A DNA stretch of 64,000 nt, from the NCBI RefSeq assembly GCF_039543545.1, contig NZ_BAABJY010000002.1, positions 372,001 to 436,000 of the forward strand, written 5' to 3'. The notes beneath the pieces were generated by a model, which was not told the DNA's origin, did not search any database, and was given only the letters and a program-made list of their open reading frames with translations. Shown here in pieces: positions 7,158-14,980 of the stretch. Position 1 is the stretch's first letter. Each line of letters opens with the position of its first letter. The DNA comes from Luteimonas vadosa (lineage in GTDB: Bacteria > Pseudomonadota > Gammaproteobacteria > Xanthomonadales > Xanthomonadaceae). A program made the translations under genes and the position numbers.

Positions 7158-8531
7158 GTGAATCGCAGTCTCCGCATCGCCACGCTCGCAAGCGCAGTCG
7201 CCCTGACCCTGGGCTTGTCCACCGCAGCCACCGCCGGCGGCCGCCCTGATCTCGTCCTCTCCGGGCTGAAGGCCGGACAGCCGCACCATGACGGCGAAGT
7301 GCTCGTCAAGTTCCGCGACGGCAGCAATGCCGCCAGCCAGGATGCGGTTCGCCGCGGCCTGGGTGCCCAGAAGATCCGGACGGTCCGTGGCGGCAACGCC
7401 AAGGTGGGCGAGCTCGCCCTGATGCGCCTGCCGCGCGGGCTGGACGTCGCCACCGCCGTGCGTGCGATCCAGAACGACACATCGGTCGAATACGCCGAGC
7501 CGAACTGGATCTACCAGCACGCCGCCGTCTCCAACGACACCTACTACACCAACGGCTCGCTGTGGGGCATGTACGGCGACGCCACCAGCCCCGCCAACCA
7601 GTACGGTTCGCAGGCCGGCGAAGCCTGGGCCGCCGGCCACACCAGCTGCGGCAATGTCGTCGTCGGCGTGATCGACGAGGGCATCTACACCCAGCACGAG
7701 GACCTCGCGGCCAACATCTGGGTCAATCCGCACGACCCGGTCGACGGCATCGACAACGACGGCAACGGCTACGTCGACGACGTCAACGGCTGGGATTTCG
7801 AGGGCGGCAGCAACAACGTGAACTCCGGTGGCAGCGGCGACGACCATGGGACGCACGTGGCCGGCACCATTGCCGGCGTCGGCGGCAACGGCAAGGGCGT
7901 GGCGGGCGTGTGCTGGAGCGGCGTCAAGCTGATCAGCGCCCGCTTCCTCGGTCGCCGCGGCGGCTCGACCGCCGATGCGATCAGCGCCATCGACTACTTC
8001 AACGACCTCAAGACCCGCCATGGCCTGAACCTGGTCGCGACCAACAATTCCTGGGGTGGCGGCGGCTTCTCGCAGGCGTTGCAGGATGCGATCGGCCGCG
8101 CCGACAGCGCGGGCATCCTGTTCATCGCGGCGGCAGGCAATTCCGGCGCCAACAACGACACCACCGCCAGCTATCCCTCCAACTACCCGAATCCGAACAT
8201 CATCGCCGTGGCGGCGCTGACCAGCAGTGGTGCGCTGGCAAGCTATTCGCAGTACGGCGCGGTCACGGTCGACATCGGTGCACCGGGTTCCGGGATCTGG
8301 TCGACGGTGCCCAAGTCCACGAAGGGCAAGCTCGTCTCGGGCTACGCCAGCTACAACGGCACCTCGATGGCCACCCCGCACGTGACCGGCGCCGCGGCGC
8401 TCTACAGGTCCGCGCGACCGGGCGCCAGTGCGGCCGACGTCAAGGCCGCGATCCTGGGCACGGCGGTCACCACGCCGTCGCTGCAGGGCAAGGTGCTGAG
8501 CAACGGGCGGCTGAACGCCAGCAGCTTCTGA
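7158..8531 (+). CDS. secreted S8 family (subtilisin-like) serine peptidase
   Basis: 457 aa from the GTG at 7158, picked because AAGAGG lies nine bases upstream and the protein then begins with a signal peptide (NRSLRIATLASAVALTLGLSTAATA). Residues ~45-120 are an inhibitor-type propeptide (GEVLVKFRDGS...VEYAEPNW). The catalytic domain shows all three triad motifs: VVGVIDEGI with Asp173, DDHGTHVAG with His230 and NGTSMATPHVTG with Ser403, plus the oxyanion AAAGNSG with Asn328. The DNDGNGYVDDVNGWDF segment (199-214) is a likely Ca-binding loop. Expected to be exported and self-processed; nutrient protease is the natural guess for a proteolytic xanthomonad. A strong terminator follows. It interrupts the mrp-dcd neighbourhood. 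Confidence 0.95.
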   Translation: MNRSLRIATLASAVALTLGLSTAATAGGRPDLVLSGLKAGQPHHDGEVLVKFRDGSNAASQDAVRRGLGAQKIRTVRGGNAKVGELALMRLPRGLDVATAVRAIQNDTSVEYAEPNWIYQHAAVSNDTYYTNGSLWGMYGDATSPANQYGSQAGEAWAAGHTSCGNVVVGVIDEGIYTQHEDLAANIWVNPHDPVDGIDNDGNGYVDDVNGWDFEGGSNNVNSGGSGDDHGTHVAGTIAGVGGNGKGVAGVCWSGVKLISARFLGRRGGSTADAISAIDYFNDLKTRHGLNLVATNNSWGGGGFSQALQDAIGRADSAGILFIAAAGNSGANNDTTASYPSNYPNPNIIAVAALTSSGALASYSQYGAVTVDIGAPGSGIWSTVPKSTKGKLVSGYASYNGTSMATPHVTGAAALYRSARPGASAADVKAAILGTAVTTPSLQGKVLSNGRLNASSF

Positions 8532-8557
8532 GCCACGCTGCAATTCGAGCAACGCGG

Positions 8558-8584
8558 AGGGCCCGGCATCGCCGGGCCTTTCCG
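8558..8584 (+). terminator. rho-independent terminator after the S8 peptidase
   Basis: GGGCCCGGC-ATC-GCCGGGCCTTTCC: a GC-rich stem of at least seven pairs with a tight loop and a short T run, 26 bases after the stop codon. Confidence 0.75.
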
Positions 8585-8663
8585 TTCCTGGCGTTCCGTC
8601 GCATGGGACGCGGGCGGCTCAGCGGATAGAATCGTGCTTTCGCCACCGGGAGCCGCAAGCCGC

Positions 8664-9236
8664 ATGAGCATCAAGTCCGACCGCTGGATCCGCGACAGGG
8701 CAGAACGACACGGCATGATCGAGCCGTTCGAGCCGGGACAGGTCAAGCAGGCCGGCGGCGAGCGCATCGTCAGCTACGGCACGTCCAGCTATGGCTACGA
8801 CGTGCGTTGCTCCCGCGAGTTCAAGGTCTTCACCAACATCAATTCCACCATCGTCGACCCCAAGCACTTCGACAGCGGCAGCTTCGTCGACGTCGACGCC
8901 GACGTCTGCATCATCCCGCCCAACTCCTTCGCGCTGGCGCGGACGGTGGAGTTCTTCCGCATCCCGCGCGACACCCTGGTGGTCTGCCTGGGCAAGAGCA
9001 CCTACGCGCGCTGCGGGATCATCGTCAACGTCACGCCGCTGGAACCGGAGTGGGAGGGCCACGTGACCCTCGAGTTCTCCAACACCACGCCCCTGCCGGC
9101 GCGCATCTACGCCAACGAGGGCGTGGCGCAGATGCTGTTCTTCCAGGCTGCCCCCGACGACGTGTGCGAAACCTCGTACAAGGATCGCGGCGGGAAATAC
9201 CAGGGGCAGACCGGGGTCACGCTGCCGAGGACCTGA
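8664..9236 (+). CDS. dcd: dCTP deaminase
   Basis: 190 aa, deaminates dCTP to dUTP in the thymidylate pathway; active as a cytosolic trimer. The N-terminus MSIKSDRWIRDRAERHGMIEPF is standard. The core IVSYGTSSYGYDVRCSREFK, CLGKSTYARCGIIVNVTPLEPEWEGHVTLE (catalytic Glu in the EGHVTLE stretch) and ANEGVAQMLFFQA are fully conserved, and length equals the family norm. The ATG at 8664 has GGGAG upstream. A -10-like TAGAAT at 8628-8633 suggests its own promoter behind the terminator of the protease gene. No anomaly seen. Confidence 0.96.
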   Translation: MSIKSDRWIRDRAERHGMIEPFEPGQVKQAGGERIVSYGTSSYGYDVRCSREFKVFTNINSTIVDPKHFDSGSFVDVDADVCIIPPNSFALARTVEFFRIPRDTLVVCLGKSTYARCGIIVNVTPLEPEWEGHVTLEFSNTTPLPARIYANEGVAQMLFFQAAPDDVCETSYKDRGGKYQGQTGVTLPRT

Positions 9237-9240
9237 GCGG

Positions 9241-9570
9241 TCAGGGCTTCTGGTAGGTGACGAAGAAGCCCTCCAGGTCGCCGTTCTCGATGTAGGGCTC
9301 GACGCTGGCGACGCGATACCCGCGTGCGGTGAAGGCCTGGTGCGCGGCGCTGAGGTCGTTGGCGGCGCCCTGCTTGCGGAATCCCCAGCTGGCATCCACC
9401 CAGATGGTGACGGCCACCATGCCGGCGCGTTCGGCTTCCTCCGCGGTCCTGGCTGGGGATTTGCCGAACAGCGCGGCATGGGCCGGCGCTGCCTGCATGC
9501 AGGCCAGCAGGGCGAGCAACAGCGCCAGCAGCTTCAGCGGCGCGGGCAAGGTGTGCGTTCGTGGGGACAT
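9241..9570 (-). CDS. small secreted hypothetical protein
   Basis: 109 aa. A strong signal peptide (residues ~12-35, LKLLALLLALLACMQAAPAHA with an AHA cleavage site) precedes a compact domain: ARTAEEAERAGMVAVTIWVDASWGF, then AAHQAFTARGYRVASVEPYIENGDLEGFFVTYQKP. I do not recognise the family. It is 35 bases downstream of pcp on the same strand and may be translated from the same message, but nothing in it suggests a peptidase role. The tail is convergent with dcd, only four bases from its stop. A real gene is supported by the coherent signal peptide and codon use. Confidence 0.65.
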   Translation of the reverse strand: MSPRTHTLPAPLKLLALLLALLACMQAAPAHAALFGKSPARTAEEAERAGMVAVTIWVDASWGFRKQGAANDLSAAHQAFTARGYRVASVEPYIENGDLEGFFVTYQKP

Positions 9571-9605
9571 TGGCGGACTCCGGGGACGAAGGTTCGATGG
9601 GGGGA

Positions 9606-10268
9606 TCAGTGTTCCGCACCGGCGGGGATCGGCACGTCGCGGGGTGTCCCGATCGCGACCCGCAGCGCGATGCGCAGGGCGTCGACCACCAGCTCCGTGG
9701 ACAACGACGGGGCACCGGGGTGGTTGGCGGCCTGGCTCGGGGACCAGGGGATGTGGACGAAGCCGCCGCGCACGGCCGGCTTGCGGCGCAGTGCATGCAT
9801 CAGCCCGTAGAAGACGTGGTTGCAGACGTAGGTGCCGGCGGTTTGCGACACCTCGGCGGGAATGCCCGCCTTGCGGACCGCCGCGTGCATCGCCTTGATC
9901 GGCAGGGTGACGAAGTAGGCGGCCGGACCGCCGGGCACGACCGGCATGTCGACCGGACTGGCGTCGGCGTTGTCCGGGATGCGCGCGTCGTCGACGTTGA
10001 TCGCCACGCGTTCGAACGACACCGCGCTGCGTCCGCCCGCCTGGCCAACGCACAGCACCAATGCAGGTGCGTGCCGGCGGATCGCGGCGCGCAGTGCCGT
10101 CAGCGACTCGCCGAACACGACCGGGAGGCGGCACGCCACGACCCGGTGCCCCGCAATGCGGCGGCCGTGCAGGGACGAGGCCGCTTCCCAGCTGGGGTTG
10201 CAGCGTTCTCCGCCGAACGGCTCGAAACCGGTGAGCAGGATTATGGGCTGGGGAGATCGCGGGGCCAT
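9606..10268 (-). CDS. pcp: pyroglutamyl-peptidase I
   Basis: 220 aa cysteine peptidase (C15) that removes N-terminal pyroglutamate (5-oxoproline) from peptides. Opening ILLTGFEPFGGERCNPSWEAA is diagnostic. The triad is visible: Glu86 in SFERVAINVDDARIPDN, Cys149 in AGTYVCNHVFY and His172 in GFVHIPWSP. Length is normal for the family. The ATG at 10268 is preceded at six bases by TACAAT, a -10 box, which points to a leaderless transcript; a longer ATG start at 10337 is less likely. It sits just downstream of the DUF979/DUF969 permease and pxpACB, so free 5-oxoproline released here can be used by the neighbours. Confidence 0.95.
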   Translation of the reverse strand: MAPRSPQPIILLTGFEPFGGERCNPSWEAASSLHGRRIAGHRVVACRLPVVFGESLTALRAAIRRHAPALVLCVGQAGGRSAVSFERVAINVDDARIPDNADASPVDMPVVPGGPAAYFVTLPIKAMHAAVRKAGIPAEVSQTAGTYVCNHVFYGLMHALRRKPAVRGGFVHIPWSPSQAANHPGAPSLSTELVVDALRIALRVAIGTPRDVPIPAGAEH

Positions 10269-10274
10269 CCGCGC

Positions 10275-10280
10275 ATTGTA
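10275..10280 (-). promoter_or_regulatory. -10 box TACAAT of pcp, six bases from the ATG
   Basis: On the minus strand TACAAT is followed by GCGCGG and then ATG. This spacing places the transcription start at the start codon (leaderless). No recognisable -35 box at 16-18 bases. Confidence 0.5.
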
Positions 10281-10377
10281 GGAGGGACGGCAACGGCTGC
10301 CCGGGATCGATCGGAAGCACGCTTCTTCGCTGCGCAACCCAATGGCCGGCCATCGCCGGGCGCCAGTCCCCTGCCGC

Positions 10378-11331
10378 TCATCGGAACACGATGAAGTACA
10401 TCAGCACGATGTTGCAGGCCAGCAGCGGCAGCGCGGTGGCGACCTGCTGGCGGATCACGCCGTAGGAGTCCTTGAGTTCCAGCAACGCGGCGGGCACCAG
10501 GTTGAAGTTGGCTGCCATCGGCGTCAGCAAGGTGCCGCAGTAGCCCGAGAGCATGCCGATCGCGGCCAGCGAGGCGGCGTCGGCGCCATGCGCCTGCACC
10601 AGCAGCGGCAGGCCGATGCCGGCGGTCATCACCGGGAATGCGGCGAAGGCATTGCCCATGACCATGGTGAACAGCGCCATGCCGAGCGCATAGGCCAGCA
10701 CCACGATGAAGCGGTTCTCGACCGGGATCACCGCCTTGACCAGGCCGGCCACCGCTTCACCCACGCCCGCGGCCGCGAACACGCTGCCCAGCGTGGCCAG
10801 CAGCAGCGGCAGGATCGCCGCCCAGCCGATCGAGTCGATCAGCCGCCGCGACTGTTCCACGGCCGACCAGGGCGATCGTCGCGTCAGCCAGCAGGCGGCG
10901 GCCACGGCGACGACGCAGGCGATGCCCAGGCCGACCAGGGTGGTCTGCTCCTCGCCCAGCAGGCGAACGCCTGCGATCCGCGCGCCGTCCAGCACCACCG
11001 CGAACAACAGGGTCACCAGCGGGATCAACAGCGCCGGCCAGAACAGCCGGTTGCCGAGGCGAGCCGCCTCGCTGGCCTTCACTTCGCCGGAGCTTTCCTC
11101 GTAGCGTCCCCGCCGCAATCCGCCCAGGCCCGCGAGCGCGGCAAGCACGACCACGACCGCGCCAACGACCGCGGGCGGCACGCGCTCGCCGACCAGGAAC
11201 ATCGCGGCCAGCAGGCCCCAGAACAGCGCGGTCGTGACCCGGCGCGGATTGCCACGGTCGCGCAGGCCGAGCAGGGCGACCGCTGCAAGGTAGACGCCGG
11301 TGAGCCAGTAGATCCACTGCAGCGTGATCAT
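10378..11331 (-). CDS. DUF979 family membrane protein, probable 5-oxoproline transporter subunit
   Basis: 317 aa, almost entirely hydrophobic, with about 9-10 membrane segments. It shows the DUF979 hallmarks MGNAFAAFPVMTAGIGLPLL (about 236-255) and SGYCGTLLTPMAANFNLVPAALLEL (about 268-292). The ATG overlaps the TGA of the DUF969 gene by four bases (ATGA), and the two families nearly always occur as a pair. Position between pxpABC and pcp supports import or export of 5-oxoproline. I recall that this pair has been annotated as a 5-oxoproline transporter on the basis of genetic data in other bacteria. The role here is inference from family and context. Confidence 0.85.
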   Translation of the reverse strand: MITLQWIYWLTGVYLAAVALLGLRDRGNPRRVTTALFWGLLAAMFLVGERVPPAVVGAVVVVLAALAGLGGLRRGRYEESSGEVKASEAARLGNRLFWPALLIPLVTLLFAVVLDGARIAGVRLLGEEQTTLVGLGIACVVAVAAACWLTRRSPWSAVEQSRRLIDSIGWAAILPLLLATLGSVFAAAGVGEAVAGLVKAVIPVENRFIVVLAYALGMALFTMVMGNAFAAFPVMTAGIGLPLLVQAHGADAASLAAIGMLSGYCGTLLTPMAANFNLVPAALLELKDSYGVIRQQVATALPLLACNIVLMYFIVFR

Positions 11332-12035
11332 GCGTCGCGCTCCGCGGGCGCCCTGGCGTGGAGGGCGGCGACCTCGCGCGCGAGGCGGGCGTCGAGCCGC
11401 GACAGGCGCGTGGCGTGGATGGCGAAGGCGCAGATCGCCGTCGGGATGCCCCAGAGCGCGATCTGCAGCGGCTCCAGCGCGATGCCGTTCTCGGCGTAGA
11501 AGCCCTGCATCAGCAGCACCGCGCCGAACGCGATGAAGATGTCCTCGCCGAAGAACAGGCCGACGTTGTCGGTGGCCGCGCACATCGCCTTCAGCCGCTC
11601 GCGGCTGGCCTCCGGCAGCTCGCCATGCCGCGCGTCGGCCGCGCCTTCGGCCATCGGCGCCAGCAGCGGGCGCACGGTCTGCGGGTGGCCGCCCAGGCTG
11701 TTGAGGCCGCACATCGCCGTCAGCTGCCGCGCCGCGAGGTAGACGATCAGCAGGCGGCCGGCCGTGGCTGCCTGCAGCCGCGCGATCCACGCTTGCGCGC
11801 GCTCCTTGAGGCCATGGCGCTCCAGCAGCCCGATCACCGGAAGCGTCAGCAGGAAGATCGCCAGGTAACGCTGCTTGGTGAAGGATTCGCCGAGCAGGGT
11901 GAGCACCTCGACGGGCGACTTCCCGGCCACCAGCCCGGTGACGACCCCGGCGCCGACCACGACCATCGCCGGGTTCATCCGCAGGGCGAACCCGATCACC
12001 ACCAGCGCGACGCCGACCAGCGGCCAGTACTGCAT
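11328..12035 (-). CDS. DUF969 family membrane protein, probable 5-oxoproline transporter subunit
   Basis: 235 aa with five or six hydrophobic segments, starting MQYWPLVGVALVVIGFALRMNP. Conserved DUF969 motifs seen: FTKQRYLAIFLLTLPVIGLLERHGLKERA, GRLLIVYLAARQLTAMCGLNSLGGHPQTVRPL (about 92-123) and ATDNVGLFFGEDIFIAFGAVLLMQ. The start at 12035 has GGAGG seven bases upstream. It follows pxpA by 13 bases and overlaps the DUF979 gene, so all are surely one operon. The probable function is one half of a two-subunit 5-oxoproline permease; no energy-coupling domain is visible, so a secondary transporter is likely. Confidence 0.85.
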   Translation of the reverse strand: MQYWPLVGVALVVIGFALRMNPAMVVVGAGVVTGLVAGKSPVEVLTLLGESFTKQRYLAIFLLTLPVIGLLERHGLKERAQAWIARLQAATAGRLLIVYLAARQLTAMCGLNSLGGHPQTVRPLLAPMAEGAADARHGELPEASRERLKAMCAATDNVGLFFGEDIFIAFGAVLLMQGFYAENGIALEPLQIALWGIPTAICAFAIHATRLSRLDARLAREVAALHARAPAERDA

Positions 12036-12048
12036 CAGCACCCCTCCA

Positions 12049-12798
12049 TCAGCTTGCGCCCGGCGCGACGATGCGCACGCCCGCGGCGGCGAGTGTGTCA
12101 TGCAAGGCGCGGGCGAAGTCCGGCGCATCGGCGCGGTCGCCGTGCAGGCAGAGCGTGTCGGCCTGGATCGCGACCGTCTCGCCGGTGCGCGCGGTGACGC
12201 GACCCGTGGCCAGCATCGCCTCGACCTGCGCGAGCGCGTCGGCGATCCCCTCGATAACCGCATCGGGCCGGTCGCGCGGCGTCAGCGTTCCGTCGGCCTC
12301 GTAGCGGCGTTCGGCGAACACTTCGTGCGCGACGCGCAAGCCAGCGGTCTCGCCAGCCCGGGCCAGGACCGAACCCGACAGGGCATACAGGACCAGCGAG
12401 GGGTCCTGCGCCAGCACGGCATCGACGATGGCTTGCGCAATAGCGGCATCGCGCGCGGCCAGGTTGTACAGCGCGCCATGCGGCTTGACGTGGCGCGGGC
12501 GCGTGGCGTGGCGGTCGCACGCCGCGGCCAAGACTGCGAGCTGGCGCGCGACCAGGTCGTGCACCGCGTCGGGTGTGGTGGCCAGTTCGCGGCGGCCGAA
12601 GTGTTCGCGGTCCTCGAACGAGGGGTGCGCGCCAATCGCCACGCCGTGGCGCAGGCACAGCCCGATCGCCTCGTCCATGGTCCGCGCATCGCCGGCATGG
12701 CCGCCGCAGGCGATGCTGGCCGAACTGATCAGCGGGATGATCCCGGCGTCGTTGCCGCAGCCTTCCCCCAGGTCGCAATTGAAATCGATCCGCATCAT
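12049..12798 (-). CDS. pxpA: 5-oxoprolinase subunit PxpA (LamB/YcsF family)
   Basis: 249 aa. Opens RIDFNCDLGEGCGNDAGIIPLISSASIACGGHAGD, the LamB/YcsF signature with likely catalytic Asp and His residues, then HPSFEDREHFGRRE, VKPHGALYN and CLHGDRADA near the end. PxpA with PxpB and PxpC forms the ATP-dependent prokaryotic 5-oxoprolinase that opens 5-oxoproline to L-glutamate; PxpA is thought to carry out ring opening of a phosphorylated intermediate. Length matches the family. It follows pxpC by 12 bases and precedes DUF969. Cytosolic. Confidence 0.95.
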   Translation of the reverse strand: MMRIDFNCDLGEGCGNDAGIIPLISSASIACGGHAGDARTMDEAIGLCLRHGVAIGAHPSFEDREHFGRRELATTPDAVHDLVARQLAVLAAACDRHATRPRHVKPHGALYNLAARDAAIAQAIVDAVLAQDPSLVLYALSGSVLARAGETAGLRVAHEVFAERRYEADGTLTPRDRPDAVIEGIADALAQVEAMLATGRVTARTGETVAIQADTLCLHGDRADAPDFARALHDTLAAAGVRIVAPGAS

Positions 12799-12810
12799 CC
12801 CGGCGACCGT

Positions 12811-13773
12811 TCAGCGCGCCGCACTGCGGGCGGAGATGGCATAGCCGATCCTGGCCAGCCGCTGGCGTTGTTCGCAGGCCAGCCGCGTCGCGTCTTCCGC
12901 GGTGCAGGCTTCGAAATGCACGGCATCCCCGGGGCGCAGCTGCGCCAGGCGGGGCCAGTCGGCGCGGATCGCGTGGCCGATGCGCGGATAGCCGCCGTGG
13001 GTCTGCGCGTCGGCCAGCAACACGATCGGGCCGCCGTCGGGCGGCAGCTGGATGGTGCCCGGGGCGACGGGCTCGGACACGGCTTCGCGCGGGCATTGCA
13101 GGCGCAGGCCTTTGCCTTCCAGCCGCAGTCCCTGTCGGTTGCTGGCGGGATCGACGCGCCATGGCTGGGCGAAGAGGGCATCGCCGGGATCCAGTGCGTC
13201 GCGGCCGGGGAGGACGCGGACGACGGCCCGCTGGTCCAGGGCGAGGTCCGGCGTCGGGTCGATCCACCAGGGCGCGATCGCGAGGCCTTTATCCATGGAT
13301 TGGGCGCAAGCGGCGACCGGCAGCACGTCGCCCTTCGCCAGCGCGCGGCCGCGCATGCCGCCGAAACCGCCGCGCAGGTCGGTGCTCGCGCTGCCCAGCA
13401 CCCGTGGCACCGCGAATCCACCGGCCACCGCCAGCCAGGCACGTGCGCCTCGGCGGCAGGCGCCGAAGGACAGGGTCGCGCCCGCAGGCACGTCGACGCG
13501 CCGCCAGCCTGCTACGTCCGTGCCGTCCACGTCGGCCGCGAAGTCCCCGCCGCAGAACGCGATGCGCGCGCTCCGGTCGAAGCGCAGGCGGGGGCCCTGC
13601 AGGCTCATCTCGATCACCACTTCGTCGTCCGGATTGCCGACCAGCCGGTTGGCGACGATGTGCGAAAACCGGTCCAGTGCCCCTGCGCTGCCGACGCCCA
13701 GGTGCCGCCAGCCGCGACGGCCGCCATCCTGCAGGGTGCTCAGCAGTCCCGGTGCCAGCACGTGCACGCTCAT
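12811..13773 (-). CDS. pxpC: 5-oxoprolinase subunit PxpC (KipA-like, biotin-dependent carboxyltransferase fold)
   Basis: 320 aa. The N-terminus VHVLAPGLLSTLQDGGRRGWRHLGVGSAGALDRFSH is the KipA/PxpC hallmark. FCGGDFAADVDG, RAWLAVAGGFAVPRVLGSASTD and LADAQTHGGYPRIGHAI follow. With PxpB it forms the ATP-using part of the 5-oxoprolinase. The ATG overlaps the TGA of pxpB by four bases, so the two subunits are translationally coupled. The order pxpB-pxpC-pxpA with the DUF969/979 pair after it makes a coherent catabolic unit. KipA in Bacillus regulates KipI, but the presence of PxpA favours the enzymatic role. Confidence 0.93.
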   Translation of the reverse strand: MSVHVLAPGLLSTLQDGGRRGWRHLGVGSAGALDRFSHIVANRLVGNPDDEVVIEMSLQGPRLRFDRSARIAFCGGDFAADVDGTDVAGWRRVDVPAGATLSFGACRRGARAWLAVAGGFAVPRVLGSASTDLRGGFGGMRGRALAKGDVLPVAACAQSMDKGLAIAPWWIDPTPDLALDQRAVVRVLPGRDALDPGDALFAQPWRVDPASNRQGLRLEGKGLRLQCPREAVSEPVAPGTIQLPPDGGPIVLLADAQTHGGYPRIGHAIRADWPRLAQLRPGDAVHFEACTAEDATRLACEQRQRLARIGYAISARSAAR

Positions 13774-14447
13774 CGCGACCCCCCCACGGGCACGAAACGC
13801 ACGCGGTCGCCCGGGGACAGCGTCGCCGGGGGGTCGCGGGTGGCGTCGAACAGGCGCAGGTCGGTGCGCCCGATCAGTCGCCAGCCGCCCGGACCGCTGC
13901 GCGGATAGATGCCCGTCTGCGCACCACCGATGCCGACGCTGCCGGCCGGCACCCGAGGGCGCGGAGTCGCCAGTCGTGGCGTCGCCAGCCGGGGGTCGAG
14001 GCCGATCAGGTAGGGGAACCCGGGCGCGAAGCCCAGCATCGCCACCCGGTAATCGCCGGCGCAATGCAGCGCAACGGCCTCCCGGGGCGACATGCCGGCC
14101 TCGGCCGCGACCGCGTCGAGGTCGGGCCCGTCCTCGCCGCCATAGCGCACGGGGATCTCGATGAGGGCCCCGCCGCCATCCCCGGCAACCGCACTGGCTT
14201 CCGCGCAGTCCGCCAGCCAGCGCCCGGGCTCGACCAGGGGATCGACACCCGCATCGAAGTGCGCGGGATCCACGAACACCGCCAGGCTGGCGTAGGCCGG
14301 CACCAGGTCGACCAGCCACGGCGGGCGCCGTGCGGCGATGCTTTCGGCCAATCGGTGGACGCGAAGATTGGTCGAGGCATCGACCGAATCGCCGAGGCGC
14401 AGCAGCAGCGCGTCCTCGCCAAGCCGTTCGATGCCGGCGTCGCTCAC
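13770..14447 (-). CDS. pxpB: 5-oxoprolinase subunit PxpB (KipI-like)
   Basis: 225 aa from a GTG at 14447; there is no ATG in the early part, and the GTG forms a GTGA overlap with the stop of the HIT gene. This start gives VSDAGIERLGEDALLLRLGDSVD, the normal beginning of PxpB. Further motifs are ALIEIPVRYGGEDGPDLDAVA, MLGFAPGFPYLIGLDPRLATPR and GGAQTGIYPRSGPGGWRLIGRT. The family is also called allophanate hydrolase subunit 1. A direct duplication RLATPRLATPR (coding DNA about 13972-13992) adds a short repeat not usual at that place. ATP-dependent 5-oxoproline hydrolysis together with PxpC and PxpA. Confidence 0.93.
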   Translation of the reverse strand: MSDAGIERLGEDALLLRLGDSVDASTNLRVHRLAESIAARRPPWLVDLVPAYASLAVFVDPAHFDAGVDPLVEPGRWLADCAEASAVAGDGGGALIEIPVRYGGEDGPDLDAVAAEAGMSPREAVALHCAGDYRVAMLGFAPGFPYLIGLDPRLATPRLATPRPRVPAGSVGIGGAQTGIYPRSGPGGWRLIGRTDLRLFDATRDPPATLSPGDRVRFVPVGGSR

Positions 14448-14878
14448 GCGAGCAGGGTGTCGCGCAACAAGGTAATGCGCTCGACCAGGGCCTCGGGCGC
14501 GTACGGTTTCGCATCGACACGGCCCCAGACCGGCGCCGGCCACGCCGGGTCGTCCTCGAAGCGCGCGATCACGTGGACGTGCAGCTGCGGCACCAGGTTG
14601 CCTAGCGCGGCGACGTTGAGCTTGTGGGGCTGGAAGGCATCCCGCAGCAGGTGCGCGGCGCGGTCCACCTCGTCGGCCAGCAAGTGGCGCTGGTCGGCGT
14701 CCAGGTCGATCAGCTCGCGCGCCTCGGCCACGCGGGGGACCAGCACCAGCCACGGGTAGTTGCCGTCGTCCATCAGCCGCAGGTCGCACAACGCCAGGCT
14801 GCCGATGGGATGGGTATCGGCGGCGAGTTGCGGATGCAGCGAGAAACGTTGCGGCGCGGCGCCTCGTTTTCGGGTCAT
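14444..14878 (-). CDS. HIT family protein
   Basis: 144 aa histidine-triad nucleotide-binding protein. The nucleotide loop reads PWLVLVPRVAEARELIDL, and the triad motif is QLHVHVIARFEDD (H-x-H-x-H near residue 99), with the third His changed to a non-His residue position as in several xanthomonad HIT proteins (HVHVIAR). GGAGG lies eight bases before the ATG. It is the first gene of the leftward pxp operon and overlaps pxpB by four bases. The substrate is unknown; it may hydrolyse AMP or dinucleotide conjugates, and a direct link to 5-oxoproline metabolism is not evident. Confidence 0.88.
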   Translation of the reverse strand: MTRKRGAAPQRFSLHPQLAADTHPIGSLALCDLRLMDDGNYPWLVLVPRVAEARELIDLDADQRHLLADEVDRAAHLLRDAFQPHKLNVAALGNLVPQLHVHVIARFEDDPAWPAPVWGRVDAKPYAPEALVERITLLRDTLLA

Positions 14879-14980
14879 GCCGGGGGCCTCCGGGTCGGGA
14901 TCGCGGGCGTTCCGGCCCCATCTTAGCGTTCCGGGTGGCTGGCCTCGTTATACTTCCGGCCCGTTTCGCCCCGGCCCCCC

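Noticed and set aside
11875..13908. 677-codon plus-strand frame over the pxp genes
   Set aside because: Antisense to pxpA/pxpC/DUF969, which have strong family motifs and overlapping starts.
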